From: Amblyomma americanum
Lineage: Eukaryota; Arthropoda; Arachnida; Ixodida; Ixodidae
Length of the DNA stretch: 64,000 bases
Direction: 5' to 3'
NCBI RefSeq assembly: GCF_052857255.1
Contig: NC_135500.1
Coordinates: 166,404,683 to 166,468,682 of the forward strand
Of the stretch, positions 47,546 to 59,560 are shown in pieces; the first letter of the stretch is position 1; the number at the start of each line of letters is the position of its first letter. The notes under the pieces were generated by a model, which was given only the letters and a program-made list of their open reading frames with translations, was not told the origin of the DNA and searched no databases. A program made the position numbers and the translations under genes.

Positions 47546-49427
47546 ATGTGGTACGAAAGCATACGGACGGACAGACGGCGATATAATCCACGCTCTCCAT
47601 GCACGAACATTAGGCACCCTTTAGCGATCAGGGTTCAGTAGCCACTGAGGTCTCAGGGTCCGCCGAGCCGGGGCCTGTCTTGCGTCTTGCGGCCACAAAG
47701 CTCTCTTCTCTGCTGTTGCTCGGCCTTTACGGGTGCCGTATGGCTGCCAGTGTGTGTCACCGAGAAAATGAGATCCGCCTCGCGACAAGTCCAAGCCAAA
47801 TGTCGTCTTGTCCGCAACGTCACCGTCGTGCCTGGGCTGCTGCTGCTGCTGGCGCCGTCCGAAGCCCTGATCCCGCTTCCATCTACTCCTACTTTCTTTC
47901 ATTCCTCTGTCTTGTTCATTCGTTCTCACCAGCCCGTCCTCTCCGGCTCGACCAACGTTCAGCCAAGAAGAAAATAGTGTCCCTTCACCAGAAGCCGAGC
48001 GCGCCATGGGTCGAAGGCACAGCCCGGTCTTACGGAAAGAAAGCTAGATGCCGCCTGCCAGTTTTCTGGCTTCTGGCTTGGATTCCTCTCTTTGGCGTGC
48101 GCTCCTGCCATTTCGTGCCTCCCTCATTTTCTTCTTCCCCTTTTGTCTTTTCTTCCCCTGATATCTGTCGTGCGCTGGCGAATCAATGCAGCGGTGTATA
48201 ATACTTTTTTTTCTTTCCATCGTTCGGCGACCTGTGCCGGCCCGGCTGGCTTGGAAGCTGATATTGCTCGACTCAGAAGAGAGAAGTTTCGTTTCGCTGA
48301 CAAGTGTACGGAGCTTTCGGGGTTTGTATTGGAAGAGCGGTTTCGGTTGTGGTCAAAGGCGTCACGCTGTGGTGGAGCCAAAGCGAAGAGGAGGGACTGG
48401 AAAAGAATCGCCGGACGTGGGACAATTGATTGCGCCAACTTGGATGACGGAGGTGTTTCTTTTTTCTGCTCAAATGGGGTTTGTATAGGGGGGGGGGGGG
48501 GGGGGGGGGTGCGCTGCGAGTGCGTTGCTGGGTATATATGAATGGAAAGCTCAGAATGCAATTACGTTTGCTTTTCTCGGTATTTTGAGGAGAGATTTCA
48601 GTGCACGAGTCTGTGGCGTAGCTGTTGTAGTTTCATTCGTACACCTTCAGAATTTTAATGCAGAAAAAGGAGGATGTCAATAAAATAAAGTAAAACTTGT
48701 CCTTTTTCATTTACTCCATAACCTACGCAGAAGTACCGCTTTTTAGCTTACATTTTCAGTCCGTGTATCCTGATTATAATAAAAAAAACTTTATATGCGT
48801 TCTCTAAAACATGAAAATACACATTTTTTTCAGCGGGAGTTATTGCAATCTAAGAGTAAAAAACCTACGTCCAGTACACGTCCGCAAAAGAAAGACAATA
48901 TCAGCGAAGTGGCACGAGAAAAAAAAAGTAACGAGAAAATTTCCTTCGCGCTAAATCATGCGAGCTAAATTTTTCAAGATATGCAGAGTAATCACCCACT
49001 TTAACGAAAATATGCGGTTAGTTTACAGGCTGGCATGCACAACCCGGGAAATATGTGTGTCTCCACGTACAAGTGACGCAAAGAAGAAAATTTTATTCCC
49101 ATACCGCTAACGATTAGGTATGAACGAGAACCATACCTTTTGCGTAATCATTTCTTTACGGGGCTTTCTTTTCCTCTGCGCATGACTCCGTAATCTTTTT
49201 TTCATATTGGAGGCTGAACGAGAAAGCAGTTTTGTTCTTGAGGGCCAACTATATTTTCATATCGCTCGTGTCTGCACATGGTCCGCCACAATCAGAAGGA
49301 ACATTAGAGTACTTTATTTTGCGGACCATGCAGCGCCAGCTTTGTTTTTTTTTTTTTTATTCGAGAAGTGTGCCATGAGGCATAAGTTGAAAAAGGAAAG
49401 GGGGGAAGGAATGCACGGGATTGAAAG
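47546..49427. other. Unassigned DNA with a long G run
   Basis: No gene recognised. GC is moderate at 47620-48100, with 173- and 128-codon overlapping frames on opposite strands that resemble nothing known. A G22 run lies at 48488-48509 and a T10 run near 49350. Confidence 0.45.
48488..48509. repeat. G22 homopolymer
   Basis: Longest homopolymer in the window: 22 uninterrupted G. It can form G-quadruplex structure in principle, and its length is likely uncertain in the assembly. Confidence 0.9.
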
Positions 49428-50200
49428 TTAAAAGAAGGAGTGAAGAACCGTTGCGCTGAGGTAGTCGCAGAGGTTGTTAATGAAGCGGTTGTCCATTGTC
49501 CACTTCACGAAGTCACTTTCGCGGTTCCACCGCAGGCCAACCTCCCTGAGGAGCCGTTTTCTGATAGCAGCCGTCGCTGGGCACGTCCACAACAAGTGCC
49601 GCACATCACATATGTCCGGTGCAGCGCCACAGTGAGGGCACCTGTCAGGTAGTGGCAGATCTTTGGCACGCCACCGATGACGGACAGATGGTGTCAGAGC
49701 CGCCCCTGCCCGAATCCGGCGCACGGATACCTCCTCCTGCCGAGTAAGACTACGGGGGGAGAGGGTGCGAACACGGAGGAATTAGAGCGCGTGTTCGCTG
49801 GCGCAGAACTTCGGAATCGGAAACGTGGGACAGGAACGGATCTGGGGGAAGAGGGGAAGGTGGCGGATCGTCTAATGTATGAAGATGAGTCATAGCATCC
49901 GCTTGAATGTTATGTGGATCCTGGGCATGGCCGCGAATGCAGTGTATGCGCACAGGACATGGATACTTTGCGCAGAGCACATGAATAGATTTACAAAGTG
50001 TGACTATACAGCGTGCCAGAGCCCATTTCCGGGACACCGCACCAGCTGCACAAGCCGTGGAACAACGCGTTCAAGTGTTGCCACTAAGTATTGTCCAGCC
50101 TGTACGTGAGAAGCACTAAACATAGCTATATGCTTTTCTACTCTTAGGCCTCTTTTAACAAGAGGCACAAGACCTGCAGTAATCCAAGGGCGCTTCGTAT
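49428..50200 (-). mobile_element. LINE 3' end with RNase H remnant and zinc knuckle
   Basis: On the minus strand, 49750-50037 ends an RNase H-like domain (PCPVRIHCIRGHAQD, then QADAM, fitting the W-x-GH...AD pattern), and 49428-49724 encodes a C-terminal zinc knuckle with Cys29, Cys32, His43 and Cys48 (C-x2-C-x10-H-x4-C, in DRCPHCG ... RHLLWTCPA). A frameshift near 49740 separates the two. About 160 bases further upstream (50040-50200) may be more of the RNase H domain. Such domains follow the RT in I/R1/LOA-type LINEs. The RT itself is absent, so the copy is 5'-truncated. The knuckle spacing differs from the fragment at 55.4 kb, so it is another subfamily. Confidence 0.8.
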
Positions 50201-53200
50201 AGCTTAGAAACTGTACACTTCCTTTAGAAAAAGCACACTGGCCTGGGATATGTGCTTTCTAGCATTAAATAATACATTTGACGCTTTGCTTTGGGAGGCG
50301 CTAGGTTGGGCTAAGTGGATTCGCAAACTAAAGCAGAATACAACAATAAGTCAGGGACCAAGCAGGCTTGTGTACTGGTCCAAGTAAGGGGACTTGACAG
50401 AGGAGACCAAACCTTAGCAATCGAATTAGCCTTCGTCGAGTTCATATTGTGTCTGGGAGTCGGCCGTTAGAGCCTGAGTCCTGTTCTGGGAAAGCACACT
50501 GACGAACGCTTCCTTTTTGCGCAGCCTCATACACACACGTATTCCCACTGTTGTGCCAACCGGTGGCGCGGGCTGGGCACTTTTATTCTTCTTTATTTTT
50601 CTTGCCCATCCTAACATATGTCAAGAGGAAAATACGTTATGACACAAGCACTCCCTCACTCACTGTGCAGCTTGTCTCGTTAATTCTGTGCAGGACTTGT
50701 GAAGCACAGTTAGAGCTGGCCTCAATGTAGTTTTACACGGGCTGGTGCTTGAGCGCCTGTCCCCCGATCAGTGTCTCTGTAACACTGAATTCTCCATTAT
50801 TTGCTCAGTTAACCACGTATAATTCGATATCAAGCCAAGGCTGTTCAGAAGAAGCGAAAAAATCGCCCGACGGTTACCCTGCCTCTGTAACGCCACATTC
50901 TGAAACACCAGCTTGCGGGTTCATCTCCAGTGCGCCTCGGCTGTCGCAGCACGGAAGATAGGTTTTCACGTTTTCTCATTTTTGCCGCAGCGTTTGGCAC
51001 ATCGCTGCTCATCAACGATGTAGCGAATCTGTGCAGCGGCTGTCTGCGCCAGCGCTACTCTCTTCTGAAACGCGCAGTGGGCGCCAGGTATTTGGAGTGC
51101 ATGCAAGAAAAATGACAGAACATATCCTTATCCAGTTTAAGGCCATCCAGCCAATAGCGCCTGAAGTCACCAAAGAAATCCGACATGCACGGCTGTTTGT
51201 AAATTTTCAAAAAGTAGAAGCAAGAGGCGGTCAGAGCATTGATGGAAAATAGCATGAGAGTAGTGCAGAGCGCGGTGGAAGGAAACCGGTGAGAAATTTA
51301 GCACACTGGGAATTAAGGGCTAGGTGAAAATAATCACCACTCCGATACGAAGGAGATGCTACTAAATATCTACCTACCGATCTGATGCTCGGCCAGCTCG
51401 GCGGCACAACGCCACTCTTCCTTCCTCCTCTCCTTGTCTCGCGCTCTTTCGTTTTCTACACGAGAGCCGCCGACGCCACGGAACCCAGAAACGCGCCCTT
51501 ATAAGGACCCTGCAACACAATGTTAGCGCATTCGTTTTCTTTCTTGTTGGTTGCGGTTTGTTATGTTGATGTTATAAACGTCGGTCGTAACGCATATATT
51601 CCAGTATTTAATGGTTAACTAGCTCAAGAAACCAAAACCATGGCACTGACGGTGTGATGGCCTTTAGCTGCGGATACGACATCTTCGGGTGGGCGTTCGA
51701 TGGTTGGATATATAATAAATACATTGCGGACTTTCCCAATAAATACAAATAAGTTATGTCACCTTGAAGTGATTTGCGTTAAATTGACAGAACCTGCACG
51801 TTTGCCTTAAGTAAACGCACTGCTAACCAATGAATGCCGAAAACACGAGTAGAGGCGTTGGCTATTGCCAAACAACAAAGGCTTTTGCTCCTTTTCGTAT
51901 TTTTTTTTGCTCTCTCTGCATGTACCAACACTATTCGTATTAACAACGCAAACCACTGAAAAGTAGACATACTGCTCTTCTTTTGAGTTAAAAGTTGTTC
52001 CACCGCAAGTGGTAGCGCCACAGCGATCGCGTAACCAGTGTCAAAAGCGACCAGTGGCCACTGGCAACGCGGGACCATAGCCTTAAGTGCTGCAACAACT
52101 AGAATAGTACGGAATAGTCCAGAGTATATGAAAAAAGGCAGACACGACTCAAGAATGTAAAGGTGTTCTGTTTTGTGATTGGACAAGTCAAAGTGAAATG
52201 CCAGCTTATTTATGCAAAGCTCTAAGACGTTCCCTTTCGTGATTGCACGAGACAACGCTAGCAAAAACACGACGGCCCCGCATGGAATTAGCGGGTCGGA
52301 GTACGTATACGACAACGAAGAGAAACGTCTTGCTCGTCAGACCGGCGTTGTTTATTCGCCCTTATCACTCAACCTAGGGCTAACACGAGTCCCCTCGCTA
52401 GGAGGCGCCCGCACACAGTTCACTCGTTCTGGGGGCGCGCATCGCGCGAGGGACGGGCGTTCTCTCTGGCCGCGCTGTCTGTGCATCTCACGGCGACGCG
52501 CTCGTTTGCTCTCGTGTTTTTCTGGGGTTGCTACCGGTGCTGCGGTTGTTTTTCGTTCGGGGCCACGTCTGCCACGGGGTGCGTTAGCGCTGATGCTGAA
52601 CCCGCGCGCGAACAAATAACACCGTCTTCTTCGCGTTTTGTTTTCGGCACGCAGGGAAGGTTAATAAACGCACGCCTGCCTGCGTTTGCAGCCGCTAGCT
52701 AGGCTGCGTTGAATGAACAGTCTGGCGCTTTTTTTCTTCTTATGTGCACTGTAGCGGGAAGGCGGGCCATGCGTTCTTCGTTCTAGAGGAGCGTTCGCTC
52801 AGCCGTGTGCGCCGGCGACGATGACGACGACGGCGAAGAGCCAGCCGACAAGCTGTTGCTTCCAACTCTGGATCTTCTTCCGCTTCGATGACTTGAGATT
52901 CGGAGCCGTTTAACTTCCTGGACTTGGGAAAGCGTCTCTCCCTTAATTTTTTTACTTTGAGTGTTCGTCAACAACGGTGCGTCGAGAGACACGAGGCTGC
53001 AGTGTTCCCGTTTTTGCTTGTCATTACGAAAGAGTTAAGCATGTACAGTACACACATTCGAGACTCGCCTGTCGTGTTCGACATTGATGCTCACAAGTGC
53101 GTGAGGGATGGAAGAATGACGACACGGGGGAACACAACGATCTATTTGTACTTGCCTCCGTTTTTACCCAGGTTTGAAAAGATGGTCTTTCGTAAAGTGC

Positions 53201-53869
53201 GCCTTATGTAGCAAGCAAGGTGACGACAAAACAGGAAGGACTCTCCACTTCGAGATATTTGCAAAAGCCGGCGGCGCTTTTGATATCACATTCAAAGACG
53301 CAAACTGAAGCCCGCAGAAGAGAAAAAAAAGAGTTAATTCAGCGCTGAAGTAAATAAGAATTAAGGAAACTCATGTTGCGTTCACGGCAGAAAATTAAAA
53401 TAGTCAGTAGCGTTTAGACACAAAACATGCAGATTTTGTGCCCTACTTCCGAACGAATGCCATTAGGCGCATATAACTTGTTCGGAGATCTTTTTATCCA
53501 AGTTCTTTTACCGCGTGTGTGCTCCACACACGCAGAGAATGTTTTGTTGTCAAGAATATGTCATTCTCAGGCCGCTTTACCCCACGTACGTCTCAAAACA
53601 TCGTCGTTGTTTTTCGTGACAAGCATGCCAACGCGCGTGCGCCCAAGAAGTGCTAAAAATACAAGAAGATGTGACTACGAAACAAGGGTTGGGCTGACTT
53701 CATGTTATGCGAGCCCTTCCTATCCTGTTATACTGACTTCGAGTCGTGCGAGAAAGGGCCAGCCGAACGAAATAAGCGTAGCGACTAATTTTCGACCAAT
53801 TGCTCCTCGCCCAACGGAAGTTTAAACAGGATATCTTTTTAAGCCCTTAAAGCCCACCGAGTTTCCACT
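50201..53869. other. Unassigned non-coding DNA
   Basis: No gene recognised. A 178-codon frame (51779-52315, -) is the longest non-repetitive one but shows no family, splice site or initiation context. A CpG-rich patch lies at 52370-52620, and its frames are Arg/Pro-rich on both strands. A short E-box/GACGA-rich cluster lies near 52810-52840. Confidence 0.45.
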
Positions 53870-55695
53870 TGCAAGCCCGACGGAACGATTACGTTGGAAA
53901 CGCACCTTCAAAAAGTGCATAGCGCAGGACTCCGCTCAGGACTCCGCAACACAACTGAACCGAAAACTGACATCAATTTTGCGACTTCCTTCGTGGAAGC
54001 CTCAGTATTTCCAAAACTTGCGCCGTACTCCGCCGCCTCCTACATCCTGAAGCTACAAATGCGGCTACCAATAAAACCTTGCAAGCAGTAGCCCATCAAT
54101 TCACCAGCACCGATCAAGAACTTCTTCACACCCTCCGCTCCCAGTATTTCGGTACTCGACAGCGAATTACCTCAAACATCACTTACACCGGGTATTCACG
54201 ATCACCGCTATCCTTTTTCCTGTTCAATCATGCTTCAAATTCACGACCACCCTATAGAGCAAAGACCACTCATCCGAGTGCTTGGCCTCTGGGTTCAGCA
54301 TTATGGCAAGCCCACCTACATCATTGCAAATCTACGCACGTTCGGGCAGAATATCACCCGTATGGTACGACGTGTCGCTGGTCATCGCAAGAGCATGCGC
54401 GAGGACACTAACCACCTCGCCACGGTCCTGGCCGGTAGCCGAATTCAATATGGTCTCCCATACTGCAATGTTGATGGCACCGCCAAAATTACGATAGATA
54501 TCCTTATCCGTACCCTCTTTGAACAGTTCTGAACCTCCGGATGTGTACATCCATAAATAGACGCCTTGCTCTAGGAGCTCACAACACATTTTCGGAAATC
54601 CAGGATGATGTTCTTAACTTCCAACGGGCTCGTCTTCTCACCACCCCAGCAGGTAGGGTCATCCAAGAAAAGGCGACCCGCAAGCCATCAAGACACTGGC
54701 GCGAACCGCAGTTTCCCCACCACTATCCGCTCCCGTCTTCACACAGACCCTGTCCCTCGTCACATGAGCCACGAGTCACAGGCGTCCCGCTATCAGGCCC
54801 GTCTTCGCAGCATACGTTGGCAATACGGCCAAGACACCTCGGATATGTAAGTGGATGTGGCTTCGTACGCAAAACCCCATAGAGACACCTGCGCTGCGGT
54901 CAACCACACCAACACCCCCTACCTTGAAGCGTTCTTCGCGGCACCGAACCCGGTTGCCGCAGAAGCGATCGCTATAGCCATCATCATCAAAATGAGCGAC
55001 ACCCAACGCCACGACGTCCTACAGACTGCGAAGCCGCCTGTTGAGCCTTTACGAGTGGACGTGTCCCGCGCACGTCTCTTCGCGTATGGGGCGGCTGTCT
55101 CCAACATGATCATGTCATCACCTGGGTCCCAGGACATGCAAATATTGATGACAATATTAAGGCCGATGCCGTAGCTCGAGATTATACCTATCGAGTGGGG
55201 CACACTGACTCTACCCGCTACCCGGTCTCGAACAATTTTTGAACCCACCTAGAGACCCACCGCCTATAAGGGGATCTCTACCACCGCCACGTAAGAAACT
55301 TTCTCTGGCCGACTCTTACCACCTAAGAGGCATCGAAACACTCGTTTTCCCCAATCTCCGCCACCTACACCACATTCATCCAACATTGCACAGAGATACA
55401 TGCCCCTGGTGTGGTGGTATTCCTACATTTACGCACATTACTTGGACATGCACAGCTAAACCCAAACATTTAAAGACGCCCAACGCGGCGCTGGAGCAGT
55501 GGGAGGTGACGTTGGCCAGCGGCACCCCGGAAGACCAGGAGGCGCAAGTCGCCATCGCCAAAGCTTTGGCGGAAGCTACCGAAGTCCTGAATTGAGGACC
55601 CCAGCCACAATCCATTCCGATTTTCTCTTACATAATGAATGTTCATTTTCTCTCTCTTCCATACCCAGTCACTCTGAAAGGATAGGAACGCAGCG
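53870..55695 (+). mobile_element. Degenerate RNase H-type LINE (RT end, RNase H, zinc knuckle)
   Basis: Plus-strand remnants occur in the right order for an I/R1/LOA-type ORF2. First, an RT C-terminal segment at about 54265-54530 (IRVLGLWVQHYGKPTYI, then GLPYCNVDGTAK). Then an RNase H end at about 55100-55200 (HVITWVPGHANID, then KADAVAR). Last, a zinc knuckle C-x2-C-x7-H-x4-C at about 55401-55451 in a 118-codon frame. The tail LEQWEVTLASGTPEDQ (near 55490-55540) matches the EQWE...ED ends at 6.2 and 13.5 kb. Stops and frameshifts separate all parts; the 5' boundary is uncertain. Confidence 0.8.
55239..55595 (+). pseudogene. LINE C-terminal zinc-knuckle segment
   Basis: A 118-codon frame whose residues 54-71 hold the knuckle (CPWCG ... 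FTHITWTC; Cys55, Cys58, His66, Cys71) and whose end carries the LEQWE...PEDQ tail before a natural stop. It is the last coding part of the LINE at 53870-55695; the knuckle is thought to bind nucleic acid during target-primed reverse transcription. Confidence 0.8.
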
Positions 55696-56619
55696 TAATT
55701 AACTAACATACGATGATAGCCCTTCGTGCTGTATTAATTACCGGTATTGGTGCCACGCTAACTACAATATTAGGACTGGCGGAAGTGCAGAACCGGTGGT
55801 GACAGCTCACAATTGGAGCGCCTTGTCTGCAGTACAGCAGGAACACGCGTAAGTGAAGCAAGTGGTTAATAAAACAAACTTTCTCATTGCCTCACGGAAT
55901 ATTAGGCGCCCTCGAGACTCTTTCTCAAAGTATTTAAGCAAATAAGAAATGAAACGACGTGGGCATCACACAGGCGCCTTCGCCAAAGTTCACCCCGAGG
56001 AGAAACGCCCCCAGGCGTTGAAAAGCGTAGGTGCGAGCCGCGCTACCACCGGGTGCGGATCGCGTGGGCCTCCGTTTCCCGTTTAGGAATTCAATTACCA
56101 CCGGCATGCTGCGGCGCACCCAGAAGAATCGTCGTGGCTTGCAGCTGCACCGGAAAAGGCGTCCGTGTTTGCGCGTGCCGCCGAGAGTTTACGGTGAGAT
56201 GAGGGGTGCAGAGGAGAGGAAGTAAAGAAGAGAGAGCGGGTGTGAATATAACGCTATGTCGCTGCCTTCCTGCAGTCGCTCTGGCGTTCATCCCGTCGTC
56301 CTCTCCTCTCGTCTCCAGTGTTTCTCCATCACGGCGGAGACGGCCGAACTGCCGAGGTTCAGAACTCTTCCATATACGGCCGAGGCAATCATGTCGAATG
56401 CATGCCTCATACTAAAATATGGCTTGGAAACGACGGCTGCTTCGAAGGGGTCACGTTGCGTTCGCTGGCGCAGGAACGTAGGGTGCGCTGCGGGCCGTAA
56501 TTATTACTTAAGCGTTCCGCCTACGCCAACATTGGAAGAAAGTGATGAACGACAAAGCGGGTATGGAGAGAGAGAGAGCGAGAGACAGAGACAAGCTGTG
56601 AAGAGAAAGATGGGAAGAG
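55696..56619. other. Unassigned DNA with a short GA tract
   Basis: No gene recognised. A GA-rich tract lies at about 56563-56600, just before the minisatellite. A 153-codon frame (56256-56717, +) runs through this tract into the repeat and is an artefact. Confidence 0.5.
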
Positions 56620-57378
56620 CACATGACTTGGCAGCCGGAGCAGCGAACGGGACAGCTGGAGCTCATACGTCTGCATTCATTCACAGGTGCCTACGCAGTT
56701 CATCGACAGGCTTCTGACGAAGCGTCGAAGGTGCGGCGACATCGCAGTAAACCATCCTGCATCGCTGTAACCACGTGACTGAGCGTCACCATCGGTTTTG
56801 CTCAAAAGGACGAAGCCACCATTCTCGCGATCACTTGGCAGTCGGGGCAGCGAACGGGACAGCTCGAAGCCCATACGTCTGCATTCATTCACAGGTGCCT
56901 GCACGGTTCATCGACAGGCTTCTGACGAAGCGTCGAGGATGCGGCTGCACTGGCGACATCGCAGTCAACCATCCTGCATCGCTCTAACCACGTGACTGAG
57001 CGTCACCATCGGTTTTGCTAAAAGGACGAAGCCACCATTCTCGCGGTCACTTGGCAGCCGAGGCAGCGAACGGGACAGCTGGAAGGCCATACGTCTGAAT
57101 TCATTCACAGGTGCCTACACGGTTCATCGACAGGCTTCTGACGAAGCGTCGAGGATGCGGCTGTACTGGCGACATCGCAGTCAACCATCCTGCATCGCTC
57201 TAACCACCTGACTGGGGGTCAGCATCGGCTTTGCTCAAAAGGACGAAGCCACCATCCTCGCGGTCACATGGCAGCCGGGGCAGCGAACGGGACAGCTGGA
57301 AGGTCATACGTCTGAATTCATTCACAGGTGCCTGCACGGTTCATAGACAGGCTTCTGACAAAGCGTCGAGGATGCGGT
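56620..57378 (+). repeat. Minisatellite, about 215-bp unit, 3.5 copies
   Basis: The landmark gcagcgaacgggacagct recurs at 56640, 56848, 57063 and 57280 (spacings 208, 215, 217). Units share cattcattcacaggtgcct, cgacaggcttctgacgaagc and catcctgcatcgctctaacc. The first unit lacks about 7 bases (the ctgcactgg part) and the last stops after gaggatgcgg at about 57375. High similarity suggests recent amplification. Confidence 0.92.
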
Positions 57379-57414
57379 TCAAGAAGTATTTTGGTTTTGG
57401 GCTAGTTGGTACAT

Positions 57415-57555
57415 AGCTTTTTGAAGATGTCAGGACGGCGCGAAAACAACAAGGATTAAAGAGGCACACGAACACACGAAGAGGCGCCTGTCCTGTTGTG
57501 TTCGTGTGCCTCTTTGGTCCTTGTTTTCGCGCCGTCCTGACATCTTCAAAAAGCT
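57415..57555. repeat. Foldback, about 58-bp near-perfect inverted arms
   Basis: The arm 57415-57475 (agctttttgaagatgtcagg...) is almost exactly the reverse complement of 57498-57555, with a spacer of about 22 bases (gaggcgcctgtcctgt). It sits at the left boundary of the LINE fragment that follows, with a short unidentified stretch (57379-57414) between it and the minisatellite. Confidence 0.9.
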
Positions 57556-58965
57556 CCATATTAGGTCGATAAAATTTGTCCTAGATGTTTTGGTCGCAGC
57601 ACTTACGCATATAATTAATGTTTTCCTCTTTACGGGAATCTTTCCCGAAACTATGCAGCGCGCCAAAGTAAGAGTTCTTTTTAAATCAGGGAATAAAACT
57701 GAGCTCTCGAGCTATCGCCCCCTCTCTCGGTTCTGCCTATCATATCAAAAGGACTAGAAAAAATTATTTGTAAACGTGTCACTGCGTTCTGCGAAAAATA
57801 TTCCATTATATCACTACAGCAGTTCGGATTCCATAAAGGAATGTCAACTGAGTTGGCTCTGCTCACTCAAAATGAATTGTTATTGAATGATTTTGAGGAG
57901 AAGAAATTAACCCTAGGCTTATTTGTGTACTTTTCGAAAGCTTTCGATAGTATTGACCACTCCATATTATTCACTAAATTGCAGCACTATGGATTTCGCG
58001 GTGTTCCTCTGACACTTATAAAATCATACTTACAGCATCGGAAACAGAGCGTTGCCATTGGTGAAGAGCTGCAAGGCTTAACCGCGGGTGTCCCGCAAGG
58101 TAGTATCTTAGGGCCGGTATTGTTTAACTTATATGCAAACAATATAATCAACATCGGTGACAGCGCACATTTCATAGTTTACACAGATAACACAAGTATA
58201 TTTCTACAGTCAGACAATGTCGTACAACTTGGGCATTTTAGCCAATAATACGCTCGCTTTGTTGTCTGATTGGAGTGCGACGAACTCGCTAAAAATTAAA
58301 ACATCAAAAACAAAGGCCGTTTTATTTGAACCATCAAAAAAGCCTGTAAAGTTTGACATAAACTTATATCTTGTAAATGATAGGCTAGACCTTGTCAAAG
58401 AGATAAAAACCTTGGGAGTAATATTTAATGAACACCTAACCTAGGATGCTCATGTAGACCGGATAAGTACAAGCCTCGCGAAGACTTGCGGTATACTATC
58501 TCGACTACACTATTCCTCTAAGGATTAAAGTTTTATTGTATAACGCCCTATTCTCTCCTCATATAAACTATTGCAGCCTTGTATGGGGCACAACATCCCA
58601 AAAGAACTTTCACAAACTATTTCCTATGCAAAAAAAGCGCTATTCGTCACATCGCAAAGGTTTCGTACGTCGCCAACACAAGCGAATTATTTCCACTTCT
58701 TGATATTCTTCCTGTCAAGCATATATACGAATTGAACCTTTCGCTAAAATACAAACATAGCTTGAAAACTTCTCTCAACTACTTTCTCACACTGTGCGAC
58801 CTGACAAAAACATCGCAACTTTCCTACAACATCAGACACAGAAAGAGTTGGACGCTGCCATTTTCTAGAACTAACCAAGGGTGCAAGAGGATAGCAAATC
58901 GTCTTCCAAAACTGTTAAATATTTTAAAGGATGTAAATCTAGATATAAAGAATATCTAAAAAAAA
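57556..58965 (+). mobile_element. LINE RT fragment (CR1/L2/Jockey-type), catalytically altered
   Basis: The copy begins within the RT fingers (HIINVFLFTGIFPETMQRA, about 57608-57664; SSYRPLS near 57710). It continues through motif A (about 57930-57960), motif B (TAGVPQGSILGPVLF, about 58081-58125) and motif C (58180-58191), then two C-terminal segments (58217-58444 with KTKAVLFEPS, and 58579-58959 with IRHIAKVSYVANTSELF). Both catalytic sites deviate: motif A reads VYFSKAFD where DFSKAFD is usual, and motif C reads YTDN where YADD is usual. Frameshifts near 57750, 58240 and 58560 break the frame. Starts right after the foldback. Confidence 0.9.
57841..58248 (+). pseudogene. LINE RT core with altered motifs A and C
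   Basis: A 135-codon frame covering RT motifs A to C: residues 29-36 (VYFSKAFD), 83-95 (GVPQGSILGPVLF) and 114-117 (YTDN). The catalytic Asp of motif A is replaced by Tyr and the second Asp of motif C by Asn, so it could not polymerise even if it were expressed. It belongs to the LINE at 57556-58965. Confidence 0.88.
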
Positions 58966-59154
58966 ACGGGAAAAATATCTCATTTCTAGAACACATCCTG
59001 CAACTTAGCCTAGCAATGTAATTAACTTCCGGTCTGAAGACAAACTGTGACGCCGTTGTGCAATACTTCTTTGGCATTCGGTTTAGTTTCTTTCAACGCG
59101 GATTTAATAGGCCTTTCATGACAACTACATAGTTCCGGGCGGAAGCGAAGGAAA
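58966..59154. other. Unassigned spacer between LINE fragments
   Basis: Probably the 3' UTR of the preceding LINE (A-rich patch at 58960-58975) and unrelated DNA. No gene. Confidence 0.4.
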
Positions 59155-59560
59155 GGGTCCAACTTTAGTTAAGGAGAGTGCAAAGAGTTACGGAAAGAAA
59201 ACTGATAGGTGTAGAAGAGACAGGATAGAGTGCAGAGTGGGTCAGGCATCAAACACAGGTAAATTACATATTAGACCAAATTGAGAGGAAGAAATGGACA
59301 TGTGCAGGGCTTGTAATAAGAAGGAAAGATAACCGATGGTCAATAAGGGTAAGAGACTGGATTTCAGGAGAAGAGAAGCGAACCAGGGGGCGGCAGAAAG
59401 TTAGGTGGGCGGATGAGTTTGCGGGTTTAGGATGGCCGCGCAGGTGTCACAAGGCAGTGTTAATTGTAGAGATATGAGAACTGCCTTTGTCCTCAAGTGG
59501 GCGTCGTCATGGTGGTGGTGGTGATTATGAAGAAGATGATGATGATGACGATGATGGGTA
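59155..59560 (+). mobile_element. LINE 3' end of a different clade, with (GATGAY)n tail
   Basis: Frames are broken, but 59280-59455 reads KKWTCAGLVIRRKDNRWSIR, RDWISGEEKRTRGRQKVRWA and DEFAGLGWPRRCHKAV in one register. This matches the C-terminal pattern (WxWAGHxxR..D.RW...V..W.P...KR..GRP..RW.DEF) of RTE/Craft-like LINE proteins. It is followed by a short UTR and a trinucleotide tail (tggtggtgg then gatgatgatgatgac, 59509-59556). The RT is missing. Clade is assigned by pattern only. Confidence 0.75.

Noticed and set aside
47268..47610. Several long frames on both strands
   Set aside because: By-products of the heptamer minisatellite.
51779..52315. 178-codon minus-strand frame
   Set aside because: Non-repetitive but no recognised domain, splice site or promoter; within the range expected by chance in 64 kb. 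A protein search with no hit would confirm this.
56256..56717. 153-codon plus-strand frame
   Set aside because: Runs through a GA tract into the 215-bp minisatellite; no domain.
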